DNA from: Phreatobacter aquaticus
Lineage (GTDB): Bacteria; Pseudomonadota; Alphaproteobacteria; Rhizobiales; Phreatobacteraceae
Assembly (NCBI RefSeq): GCF_005160265.1
Contig: NZ_CP039865.1
Coordinates: 1,016,828 to 1,080,827 of the forward strand
Length of the DNA: 64,000 nucleotides
Direction: 5' to 3'
Shown here: positions 37,011 to 45,018 of the stretch, piece by piece
How the letters are laid out: each line of letters starts with the position of its first letter
How positions within the stretch are numbered: position 1 is the first letter of the stretch
The notes under the pieces: generated by a model
What the model saw: only the letters and a program-made list of their open reading frames with translations
Database searches by the model: none
What the model was told of the DNA's origin: nothing
Program-made: the position numbers and the translations under genes

Positions 37011-37739
37011 ATGATCGCCACCCAGACCACGACCACCGCGAAGGCCTCGCCGCTGGCAGGCTTTGCTATCTCCGATTTCGACAGCTTCAACTTCGGCTTC
37101 AGCCCGCTGACCCAGTTCGGCACCAATGGCAATGACACGATGACCGCCCTTGCCGGCGGCACGGCGGCCAATCCGAGCTTCACCTACGGCCTCGACGGCG
37201 ACGACAAGATCACCGGCTCGGCCGGCATCGACACCATCTATGGTGGCGCGGGGAAGGACATCCTCCAGGGCGTCGGCGGCCATGACAAGCTCGACGGTGG
37301 CAATGGCGACGACTACGTCTATGGCGGCGGCGATGGCGACATTCTCAAGGGTGGCGCAGGCGACGACTACGTCGCAGGCGCGCTCTCGGCCAAGAACGTC
37401 ATCGTGGAGGGCGGCGCCGGCAATGACACGGTGGCAGGGTCCCGCGGCGGCGGCGGCATCATCGACGGCGGCATCGGCAATGACTTCCTCATGATCCGCG
37501 CGACCCACCCGGGCGACGCCGACAACCATTACATCGGTGGCTCGGGCTGGGATGTGGCCTACCTCGATCGGCTGCTCGCAGCGCCGGGCGAGGATGCCTG
37601 GATCGACGTCAACGCCCAGGGCGACTATGTCCTGCACTGGATGGCCAAGGGCGGCCAGATGCAGACCGACATCGTCGAGGGCATCGAGCAGTTCAGCATC
37701 GCCGGCACGCTCTACACGTTCGACCAGCTGCTGGTCTGA
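37011..37739 (+). CDS. small RTX calcium-binding secreted protein
   Basis: A 242-aa protein with about seven GGxGxDxxx nonapeptides between residues 70 and 160 (YGGAGKDIL, DGGNGDDYV, KGGAGDDYV, EGGAGNDTV and similar). These fold into a calcium-binding beta-roll. There is no N-terminal signal peptide; a C-terminal stretch ending in YTFDQLLV is typical of type I secretion signals. No type I exporter genes lie nearby. No enzymatic domain is seen, so it may be a surface or matrix protein. Confidence 0.8.
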   Translation: MIATQTTTTAKASPLAGFAISDFDSFNFGFSPLTQFGTNGNDTMTALAGGTAANPSFTYGLDGDDKITGSAGIDTIYGGAGKDILQGVGGHDKLDGGNGDDYVYGGGDGDILKGGAGDDYVAGALSAKNVIVEGGAGNDTVAGSRGGGGIIDGGIGNDFLMIRATHPGDADNHYIGGSGWDVAYLDRLLAAPGEDAWIDVNAQGDYVLHWMAKGGQMQTDIVEGIEQFSIAGTLYTFDQLLV

Positions 37740-37776
37740 TCGGCTGGCGGCATTCCATCGGCCAGCACGGCCTCAA

Positions 37777-37860
37777 CTCCCCTCCCCACCGCAAGCGGGG
37801 GGGACTCTGTCGTGCCTATTCGGCCGGCGCGCACTTCACCTCTCCCCCGCGGGGAGAGGT
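37777..37860. repeat. palindromic GC repeats after the RTX gene
   Basis: Two members of the dispersed palindrome family: an imperfect one around 37777-37805 (ctcccctccccaccgc with a run of G after it) and a near-perfect one at 37838-37860 with arms acctctcccc / ggggagaggt. They lie between convergent genes. Confidence 0.6.
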
Positions 37861-37875
37861 AAGTCCGACGCCCCC

Positions 37876-38553
37876 TCAGGCCGCCGCGATGTGCTTGAAC
37901 ATCACCTTGCGCGCGGCCTCGTCCACCGGGCCGGTCGTGAAGGTGAAGCGGTCCTTCAGCGTCTTGGCCGCCGTGGCGGCCGGGCGCGCCTCGATCTCGT
38001 CATGCAGGCGCTTCAGGTTCGGCAGCTTGCCCCAGGCATCGTCGCCGAGAATGAACGGCACCATGCGCGCCCAGCCCCAGACATCCATGTCGACGATCGA
38101 ATAGGTCTCGCCGACCATGTAGCGGCGGCTGGCCAGATGCTCGTTGAGCACGCCGAAATGGCGGTTAGCCTCATACTGGTAGCGGGTATGGGCATAGGGC
38201 ACTTCTTCCGGGGCGAAATGCTTGAAATGCACCGCCTGGCCGGCGAACGGCCCCACACCGGTGGCAACGAACATCAGCCAGGACAGGAGCTGGCCACGCT
38301 CGGACGCCGGCGGCAGGAACTGGCCCGTCTTGTCGGCGAGATAGAGCAGGATCGCGTTGGAATCGAACACGGTGGTGCCGCCATCGACGATCGCCGGCAC
38401 CTTGCCATTCGGATTGATCTTGAGGAAATCCGGCGCGAACTGGTCGCCCTTGCGCGTGTCGACCGGGATGGGCTCGTAGCCGAGGCCCGATTCCTCGAGA
38501 AACAGGGCGACCTTGGTCGGGTTCGGCGAGCCGTTGAAATAGAACTTGAGCAT
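37876..38553 (-). CDS. glutathione S-transferase family protein
   Basis: A 225-aa GST. The thioredoxin-like N-terminal domain (residues 1-80) has NPNGKVPAIVDGG with the cis-Pro and VFDSNAILLYLADK with the glutamyl-binding Ser. The helical domain follows, with the capping-box-like SIVDMDVWGWARM. Its physiological electrophile is unknown. GAAGGA precedes the ATG. It is one of two unlike GST genes in tandem on the minus strand, 45 nt apart. Confidence 0.88.
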   Translation of the reverse strand: MLKFYFNGSPNPTKVALFLEESGLGYEPIPVDTRKGDQFAPDFLKINPNGKVPAIVDGGTTVFDSNAILLYLADKTGQFLPPASERGQLLSWLMFVATGVGPFAGQAVHFKHFAPEEVPYAHTRYQYEANRHFGVLNEHLASRRYMVGETYSIVDMDVWGWARMVPFILGDDAWGKLPNLKRLHDEIEARPAATAAKTLKDRFTFTTGPVDEAARKVMFKHIAAA

Positions 38554-38598
38554 GGAAGGTCCTTCGGGGGTGTGGGTTCGGGTGAGGCGTGGGCTGGC

Positions 38599-39306
38599 TC
38601 AGGCCGGGCGCGCCGGGATCTCGAGGCCGCGCTGGACGGCGGGACGGGCGAGGCCACGCTCCAGCCAGGCAGGGACCGCCTTCAGCTTCTCGTAATGGAC
38701 GATCTCGCCCGCGCCATAGAAGCCGATCAGATTGCGCACCCAGCCGAGCAGCGACATGTCGGCGATCGTATAGGCGTCGCCCATGATCCACTGGCGGCCG
38801 GTCAGCCGCGTCTCCAGCACGCCGAGGAGACGTTCGGACTCCGCGCGGTAGCGCTCCAGCGGTCGCTTGTCCTCAAAGTCCTTGCCGGCAAATTTGTGGA
38901 AGAAGCCGAGCTGGCCGAACATCGGGCCAACCGCCGCCATCTGGAAGAACAGCCATTGCAGCGTCTCGTAGCGGGCCACCGGATCGCTGGGCAGGAACTG
39001 GCCCGACTTCTCCGCGAGATAGACCAGGATGGCGCCGGATTCGAACAGGCCGAACGGCTTGCCGCCCGGACCATCGGGATCGATGATCGCCGGGATCTTG
39101 CCATTCGGATTGAGGGCCAGATATTCCGGCGTCCAGGTCTCGTTCTTGCCTATATTGATCGTGTGCGGCTCGTAGGGGAGGCCGGTCTCCTCCAGCATGA
39201 TCGACACCTTCACGCCGTTCGGCGTCGGCAGCGAATAGAGCTGGATGCGGTCGGGATGGCTTGCGGGCCATTTCCGGGTGATCGGGAAGGCGGACAGGTC
39301 GGCCAT
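38599..39306 (-). CDS. glutathione S-transferase, YghU/YfcG-like (nu class)
   Basis: A 235-aa GST with an N-terminal extension and the motif SLPTPNGVKVSIMLEE, whose TPNG reads as in nu-class enzymes that work as disulfide-bond oxidoreductases. NPNGKIPAI and FESGAILVYLAEK mark the glutathione site. I chose the ATG at 39306 because GGAG is 9 nt upstream; the ATG at 39312 is too close to it. It lies upstream of the other GST gene and may be co-transcribed with it. Confidence 0.88.
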   Translation of the reverse strand: MADLSAFPITRKWPASHPDRIQLYSLPTPNGVKVSIMLEETGLPYEPHTINIGKNETWTPEYLALNPNGKIPAIIDPDGPGGKPFGLFESGAILVYLAEKSGQFLPSDPVARYETLQWLFFQMAAVGPMFGQLGFFHKFAGKDFEDKRPLERYRAESERLLGVLETRLTGRQWIMGDAYTIADMSLLGWVRNLIGFYGAGEIVHYEKLKAVPAWLERGLARPAVQRGLEIPARPA

Positions 39307-39419
39307 GGGCATGCGCTCCGTCGAAGCAGCGTCGGGGCCGCGACGATAGCGGCGACCGGCGCCGGCGCAACAGCGCGCGTGGCTGGACAGCCCTTCCGGC
39401 GGTCACAGGTTCGGGAGCA

Positions 39420-41150
39420 TCACTCCGTCACATAGAGCCCGGGCGCCGCCATGAGCGATGCATAGCCGGCATCCGGCCGGCCGACCGGCGGCGCGGCGAT
39501 CCGGCCCGTCGAGCGCGCCTCCAGCCAGTCGAACCAGGCCGGCCACCAGGAGCCTTCCTGCGGCGCGACCGATGCGATCCAGCGATCGGGATCGACATGC
39601 CGGTCGCCTGCGGCATGGGTTGCGATGCGATAGCGCCGGTCGGGCCGGCCGGGCTGCGAGACCACGCCCTGATTGTGCCCGCCATTGGTCAGCGCGAAGG
39701 TCACCTCGCCCTCGATGGCGGTGCCGAACTTGTAGACCGAATGCCAGGGCGCGACATGGTCCCACTCGGTACCCAGCGCGAAGACCGGTGCGCGGATGTC
39801 CTGGATCTCGATCGCCCGGCCATCGACCTTGAAACGCCCTTCGGCCAGATCGTTGTTGAGATAGAGCGAGCGCAGGTAGTCAGAATGCATGCGGTAGGGC
39901 ATGCGGGTGGAATCGGCCGCCCAGGCCGCCATGGCATTGGCGACCGTCGGCTCGCCCATCAGATATTGGCGCACCAGCTTCGACCAGATGAGATCGTTGG
40001 AGCGCAGAAGGTGGAAAGCGCCGCGCATCTGCTGGCCCGCCAGCACGCCGCGCCGCCACATCATGTCCTCGAGCAACGTCAGCTGGCTCTCGTTGACGAA
40101 GACCTTCAGCTCGCCCGCCTCGTCGAAATCGAACTGGGCGGCGAGGAAGCTGAGCGAGGCCAGCCGCTCGTCGCCGTCGCGGGCCATGGCGGCCGCAACG
40201 ATCGTCAGCAGCGTTCCGCCGAGGCAATAGCCGACGCCGTGCAGCCGCTCCGCCCCGGTGATGGCGAGGGCCGCCTCGATCGCCGGCAGCACGCCCAGGC
40301 GGCGATAGTCGTCGAAGGAGACGTCGCGATCCTCCGGTGTCGGGTTCTTCCACGAGACCATGAACACGGTGAAGCCGCGCTCCACCATGTGCCGGACCAT
40401 CGAATTCCGGCGCTCGAGATCGAGAATGTAGAACCGGTTGATCCAGGCCGGCACGAACAGAACCGGCTCGCGCTGCACGGTCTCGGTCACCGGCTTGTAC
40501 TGGATCACCTCGCAGAGCGGCGTGCGCAGGATGACCGTGCCCTCGGTCGCCGCGACATCCGTGCCGACGCGGAAGGCGCCGGCTTCCGCCGGAGGCTTGT
40601 TGCTCAGCGCGCGCAACGCATCGTCGGCGGCGATCCTGCTGCCGTCGATGAGACAGCGGCCGCCGGTCTGCCGGATCCGCTCCAGTACCTCCGGATTGGT
40701 CGCCGCCAAGTTGGAGGGCGCCACGCTGTCGAGAATCTGGCGGGCCATGAACCGGAGCAGGTCCTCATGCGCGCGTGAGACGCCCGGCACATGGCTCGCC
40801 GCCTCCAGCCACCAGCCCTCCACGGCCTGGAACGTCTGCGCATAGGCGGAGAACGGCCATTGCTGCCAGGCCTCGGCCTGGAAGCGCGGGTCGTGCCGGG
40901 CAGGCGGAGCGTTCTCGGCGGACGGCGCGGCGTTCAGGCCGGCCAGACGCTGGATATCGGCCGCGGCCGCGCGGAGCAGTTCAAGCCGGCGCCCCGGCGA
41001 CATCGCGAGATGGGCGGCCCAGTCGAAGGTCGCCTCCAGCGCCGCAACGGCCGAGAAGCCACCGGTCAGCATGGCCAGATCGGCATGAAGCAGCCGATCG
41101 ATCTCGGCCGTCGGTGGCTCGCTTGGGACAGCTGGCGCAGAGATGGGCAT
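39420..41150 (-). CDS. phaC: poly(3-hydroxyalkanoate) synthase, class I-like
   Basis: A 576-aa polymerase of the alpha/beta-hydrolase fold that makes PHA storage polymer from hydroxyacyl-CoA. The lipase-box-like nucleophile motif is GYCLGG with Cys309, and the Asp and His of the triad lie in GTEWDHVAPW and in NGGHNQG. The N-terminal part holds the usual PhaC_N domain. GGAG is 8 nt before the ATG. No phaA/phaB, phasin or phaR is next to it, so it may be a second PHA synthase. Confidence 0.93.
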   Translation of the reverse strand: MPISAPAVPSEPPTAEIDRLLHADLAMLTGGFSAVAALEATFDWAAHLAMSPGRRLELLRAAAADIQRLAGLNAAPSAENAPPARHDPRFQAEAWQQWPFSAYAQTFQAVEGWWLEAASHVPGVSRAHEDLLRFMARQILDSVAPSNLAATNPEVLERIRQTGGRCLIDGSRIAADDALRALSNKPPAEAGAFRVGTDVAATEGTVILRTPLCEVIQYKPVTETVQREPVLFVPAWINRFYILDLERRNSMVRHMVERGFTVFMVSWKNPTPEDRDVSFDDYRRLGVLPAIEAALAITGAERLHGVGYCLGGTLLTIVAAAMARDGDERLASLSFLAAQFDFDEAGELKVFVNESQLTLLEDMMWRRGVLAGQQMRGAFHLLRSNDLIWSKLVRQYLMGEPTVANAMAAWAADSTRMPYRMHSDYLRSLYLNNDLAEGRFKVDGRAIEIQDIRAPVFALGTEWDHVAPWHSVYKFGTAIEGEVTFALTNGGHNQGVVSQPGRPDRRYRIATHAAGDRHVDPDRWIASVAPQEGSWWPAWFDWLEARSTGRIAAPPVGRPDAGYASLMAAPGLYVTE

Positions 41151-41441
41151 CGATCGGTCTCCTCATGGCCGCAGACCGCGGCCGAACGACATCAGCCGCG
41201 CCAGGCGGGGCGCAGGCGTATCTGCCGGCATGTTTTGCGCCTGTCGGATGACGGCGACATGATGCATCGCAATGTCGCTGGCATATTCGAGCCATGGGAT
41301 CGCCCGGACTGGCAGATTGATCGGCTGGCGCCCCTGGCGACGATGCCATGGGGCTTCAGGAGGCCGCCCGCGCCGGGCTCGGCACGGCAAACTGTTCCGC
41401 GACGAGCGGAGGACTGCCGATGGGCTGATAATCCAGCCTGC
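41151..41441. other. spacer between phaC and the PAS-GGDEF-EAL gene
   Basis: A 291-nt stretch with no gene I can support; a 75-codon minus-strand frame inside it has an Arg/Pro-rich, non-coding look. It holds the phaC promoter and ribosome-binding site. No repeat or strong hairpin is seen. Confidence 0.4.
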
Positions 41442-44400
41442 TCAGGCGGCGCGGATAACGTCGCGCGGCTCGAAGCACAGCTCGGCCAATGGAACGGGAC
41501 GCCCGAACAGATAGCCCTGGCCGAGCATGCAGCCCGCCGCGCGCAGCAGGATCGCCTGGTCCTCGGTTTCGATGCCCTCGGCGGTGGAGACGATCTCCAG
41601 GCTCTTGGTCAGCCCGATCACTGCGCAAATGACCGCATCGGCCTCGTCGCTGCGGCCGAGATCGTCGACGAAGGTCTTGTCGATCTTCAGCTTGTCGAAC
41701 GGGAACATACGGATGTAGCTGAGCGACGAATATCCGGTGCCGAAATCGTCGAGCACGATCTGGGTGCCGAGGTCGCGCAGCTTGCGCAGATCGTCGAGCA
41801 GCGCGGCATCGCGCTCCAGCAGGATGCTTTCTGTCACTTCCAGGTCGAGACGGCGGGGATCGAGGCCGGTGCGCGCCAGAACCGGCGAGACCACGCCCAG
41901 CAGCGAGCGGTTGCGCAGCTGCACCGGCGAGACATTGACGGCGACCCGGACCTCGCCCGGCATCGCCACGGCATCCCGGCAAGCCTGCTCGATCACCCAG
42001 TCGCCGACCGGGTTGATCAGGCCGCTTTCCTCCAGCAGCGGAATGAACTCGGCCGGGCCGACCATGCCGCGCACCGGATGGCGCCAGCGCAGCAGCGCCT
42101 CGACGCTGCGCACCGCTCCGGACTGGAGGTCGACGACAGGCTGGTAGAACAGCTCGAACTGGCCAAGTGACAGCGCGGAGCGCAGATCCGCCTCCAGCAT
42201 GCGGCGCGCCTGGACGATGGCATCCAGCTCGTTGTCGAACACCCGCAGCGCGTTGCGGCCCTCGGCCTTGACGCGATAGAGCGCCGCGTCGGCGTTGCGC
42301 ATCAGCTCGTCGGTGGACGTGCCGTGATCGGGGGCGATCGCCACCCCGATGCTGGCGCCGATGATCAGTTGCTTGCCCTCGATCACATAGGGCGCCGAGA
42401 TCTGGTCGAGCAGCCGGCGGCCGATCGCCATCGAATCGGCAAGCTGGTTCGGCGCGACACGGTAGAGGATGGCGAATTCGTCGCCGCCGAGCCGCGCCAC
42501 GATGTCGTTGTCGCGCACGCAGGACCGCATGCGGGTGGCGACCTGCTTCAGCACCTCGTCACCCAGCGCATGGCCATAGGTGTCGTTGACGGTCTTGAAG
42601 CGGTCGAGATCGACCATCATCACGCTGAAAGCTTCGTGGGTGTGATCCGCCCGCTTGATCGCCTCGGCGATCTGCCCCTTGAGCGAGAGACGGTTCTCCA
42701 GGCCAGTCAGCGCGTCGTGGTGAGCCGCGTGATTGATCCGCTGCAGCGCCGCCATCCGGTCGGTGATGTCCTCGTGGGTCGACACCCAGCCGCCACCCGG
42801 CACCGGCGCGGTGACCGACTGGATATGGCGGCCGGCGGGCGTCGTCAGCGTCGTATGAAATTCCTGGCCGCTGGAGATCCGGCGATGCATCTCGGCGAGC
42901 CTTTCGGCGGGATCGCCGCGGAAGGCGCCGGACCGGTCACGGTAGCGCAGCATATCGATGGCCGACATGCCGACGTGAATCTGCGCAGGGTCCAGATCGA
43001 ACAATTGCGCATAGCGGGCATTGAACACCGAGAGTTCGCCGCGGGCGTCGAACATCACCAGACCCTGCGCCATATGTTCCAGCGTCAGCGACAAATGCTG
43101 CGCCTTCTCCGACGCCGACTGGCTGGCCCGGACCAGTTCATTGTGCAGGGCCTTGTGCTCCGTCACGTCGACATAGCTGGTGACGAAACCGCCACCTTTC
43201 AGCGGCGTGCCATGAACCGCGATCACCCGGCCGTCGGGGCGCACACGCTCGAACTGGTGGGGCTGGTTGAGCGAGACCAGCGCCATGCGCTGGTTGACCA
43301 GTTCATCCGGGTCACCCGGCCCATATTCGCCGCGCCGCGCATTGAACTCGAAGGTCTCGCGCAGCGTGACCTCCTCCTTGGCGAACAGCTCGTCCGGAAA
43401 ACCGAGCAGCTCCTTGAACTTGGCATTGTAGTGCCGGATCACCAGGCGATGATCGATATAGGAAATGCCGCCCGGGAAATTGTCGAGGACGGCGAGCAGC
43501 AGCTCCTTCTGCCGGACCAGTTCGGTCACATCCGTGCGGAAGCCGACCGACAGGCCGGACTGGGTGCGCTGCTCGCGCACCTGCATCCAGCGCCCATTCG
43601 GCAGGACCTGCAGCGCCTCGTTGGACGGCGCCCTGTGACGCCCCATGCGGCCGGCCAGCCATGTCGCATGTTCGGCACTGGTCTGGCCGGCATGGGGATA
43701 TTGGCCATGGTCGAGGCCGTAGCGCAGCACTTCCTCGAAGGTGACCCCCTCGACCAGCATGGGCGCGGTCTGCGTATAGGCCTTGCGGTAAGCGGAATTG
43801 CACACCGCCAGCCGGTCGTTCTCGTCATAGATGACGAAACCTTCCGGTACCGCCTCGATCGCCTCCGACAGCAGCATCTCGGCCCGCCGGCGCGCCGTCA
43901 CGTCATAGCGGACGATGACGAACCGGATGATCGTCCCGTCGGAATCGCGGAACGGCACGATCGAGGTATCGGCCCAATAGGGCTCGCCGCTCTTGGCGAT
44001 TTCACAGATTTCCCCGCGCCAGGTCGTGCCGCGCCGCACGGTCCGCAGGATGGTGGAGAGCTGGGCCCGGGACATCTCCGGAGAGCGCAGAACGAGATAG
44101 TGGCGGCCGATCAGCTCCGCGCGGGAATAGCCCGCGAGCTTGCAGAACAGGCCGTTGACATGAATGAAATGGCCACGCCGGTCGGTCACGGCAATCAACG
44201 CCGCATCGTTCACGGCAACCCGGTAGGCATCGAGCTCGGCGAATGTCGCCTCGACCTGGTCGCAACGCTCGCGCATGAGCGCGGCGTCCCGGCACGTCTC
44301 CGTCACATCCGTGAAGCTCGACAGCACCAGCCCGCCATCGGGTGACGATGCCTCGATCAGGCTGGTATCGACCGACAGCCAGCGCCTGCTCCCGTCCGCG

Positions 44401-44789
44401 CTGATCATCGCCAGGATGGCGCCGGCAACCGGCTGCCCGCTTTCGGCGGTGATACCGGCGGGACCGTCCGGCTGCAGGATCGAGCCATCGGGTCCGGGCA
44501 CCCCGGACCAGCCGGCTCCAAACCCCAGCACGCCGGGCATCCCATCAGGCGCCAGACCGAGCAAGGTGCGGGCGCGGGCATTGACCGAGACCAGCATGCC
44601 CGCCCGGTCATGGACGGCGAGGCCGACCGGCGAGGCGGCAAGCAACGTGGACAGATCGGTCCGCGATCCACCAGTGCTGGGCAAAGGCTTGGGCGTGCCG
44701 GCGAGCGCATTGCGCATACGCGTCAAAAGCGACGGGCGCCGGGGCTGGCGAGGCAATGGCAACGGCAATAGCGCCGGTAGTCTGGCCAT
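41442..44789 (-). CDS. multi-PAS GGDEF-EAL protein (cyclic-di-GMP turnover)
   Basis: A protein of about 1115 aa. Roughly five PAS-type domains (about 45-160, 190-300, 308-420, 430-545, 570-680) precede a GGDEF domain (GGDEF at 768-772) and an EAL domain (EAL at 897-899, with DDFGTGYSSL and ESILLE present). Both output motifs look intact, so it could make and break cyclic-di-GMP. No membrane segment is seen, which suggests cytoplasmic sensing. ATG at 44789 has GGACGGA upstream; ATG at 44828 and TTG at 44849 are possible earlier starts. Confidence 0.9.
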   Translation of the reverse strand: MARLPALLPLPLPRQPRRPSLLTRMRNALAGTPKPLPSTGGSRTDLSTLLAASPVGLAVHDRAGMLVSVNARARTLLGLAPDGMPGVLGFGAGWSGVPGPDGSILQPDGPAGITAESGQPVAGAILAMISADGSRRWLSVDTSLIEASSPDGGLVLSSFTDVTETCRDAALMRERCDQVEATFAELDAYRVAVNDAALIAVTDRRGHFIHVNGLFCKLAGYSRAELIGRHYLVLRSPEMSRAQLSTILRTVRRGTTWRGEICEIAKSGEPYWADTSIVPFRDSDGTIIRFVIVRYDVTARRRAEMLLSEAIEAVPEGFVIYDENDRLAVCNSAYRKAYTQTAPMLVEGVTFEEVLRYGLDHGQYPHAGQTSAEHATWLAGRMGRHRAPSNEALQVLPNGRWMQVREQRTQSGLSVGFRTDVTELVRQKELLLAVLDNFPGGISYIDHRLVIRHYNAKFKELLGFPDELFAKEEVTLRETFEFNARRGEYGPGDPDELVNQRMALVSLNQPHQFERVRPDGRVIAVHGTPLKGGGFVTSYVDVTEHKALHNELVRASQSASEKAQHLSLTLEHMAQGLVMFDARGELSVFNARYAQLFDLDPAQIHVGMSAIDMLRYRDRSGAFRGDPAERLAEMHRRISSGQEFHTTLTTPAGRHIQSVTAPVPGGGWVSTHEDITDRMAALQRINHAAHHDALTGLENRLSLKGQIAEAIKRADHTHEAFSVMMVDLDRFKTVNDTYGHALGDEVLKQVATRMRSCVRDNDIVARLGGDEFAILYRVAPNQLADSMAIGRRLLDQISAPYVIEGKQLIIGASIGVAIAPDHGTSTDELMRNADAALYRVKAEGRNALRVFDNELDAIVQARRMLEADLRSALSLGQFELFYQPVVDLQSGAVRSVEALLRWRHPVRGMVGPAEFIPLLEESGLINPVGDWVIEQACRDAVAMPGEVRVAVNVSPVQLRNRSLLGVVSPVLARTGLDPRRLDLEVTESILLERDAALLDDLRKLRDLGTQIVLDDFGTGYSSLSYIRMFPFDKLKIDKTFVDDLGRSDEADAVICAVIGLTKSLEIVSTAEGIETEDQAILLRAAGCMLGQGYLFGRPVPLAELCFEPRDVIRAA

Positions 44790-45018
44790 CGAGAAATTCC
44801 GTCCCGGCCGGGCGGCTTTGACACCCATCGTCAATCGCCGGTTGCACAAACAAGGTGCAGGCCCGCGCTTAACGCTGAGTTACTATTCACACCGCCGCGT
44901 TCCCAAGAAGATGATCTGCGCCCTGTACAACGCATGCGAGAGAATCACTTCGGCAACTCTGCCAAAATTGTCCGCGCAAAGCCTGTGAAAAATGCGGCGC
45001 CCTCGATCGGCCTCCCCG

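Noticed and set aside
41163-41390. 75-codon minus-strand open frame between phaC and the GGDEF-EAL gene
   Set aside because: Arg/Pro-rich translation typical of chance frames in GC-rich DNA; it also covers the phaC ribosome-binding site.
42324-44345. Plus-strand open frame of over 670 codons opposite the GGDEF-EAL gene
   Set aside because: It is the antisense shadow of the PAS-GGDEF-EAL gene, whose motifs are unambiguous.
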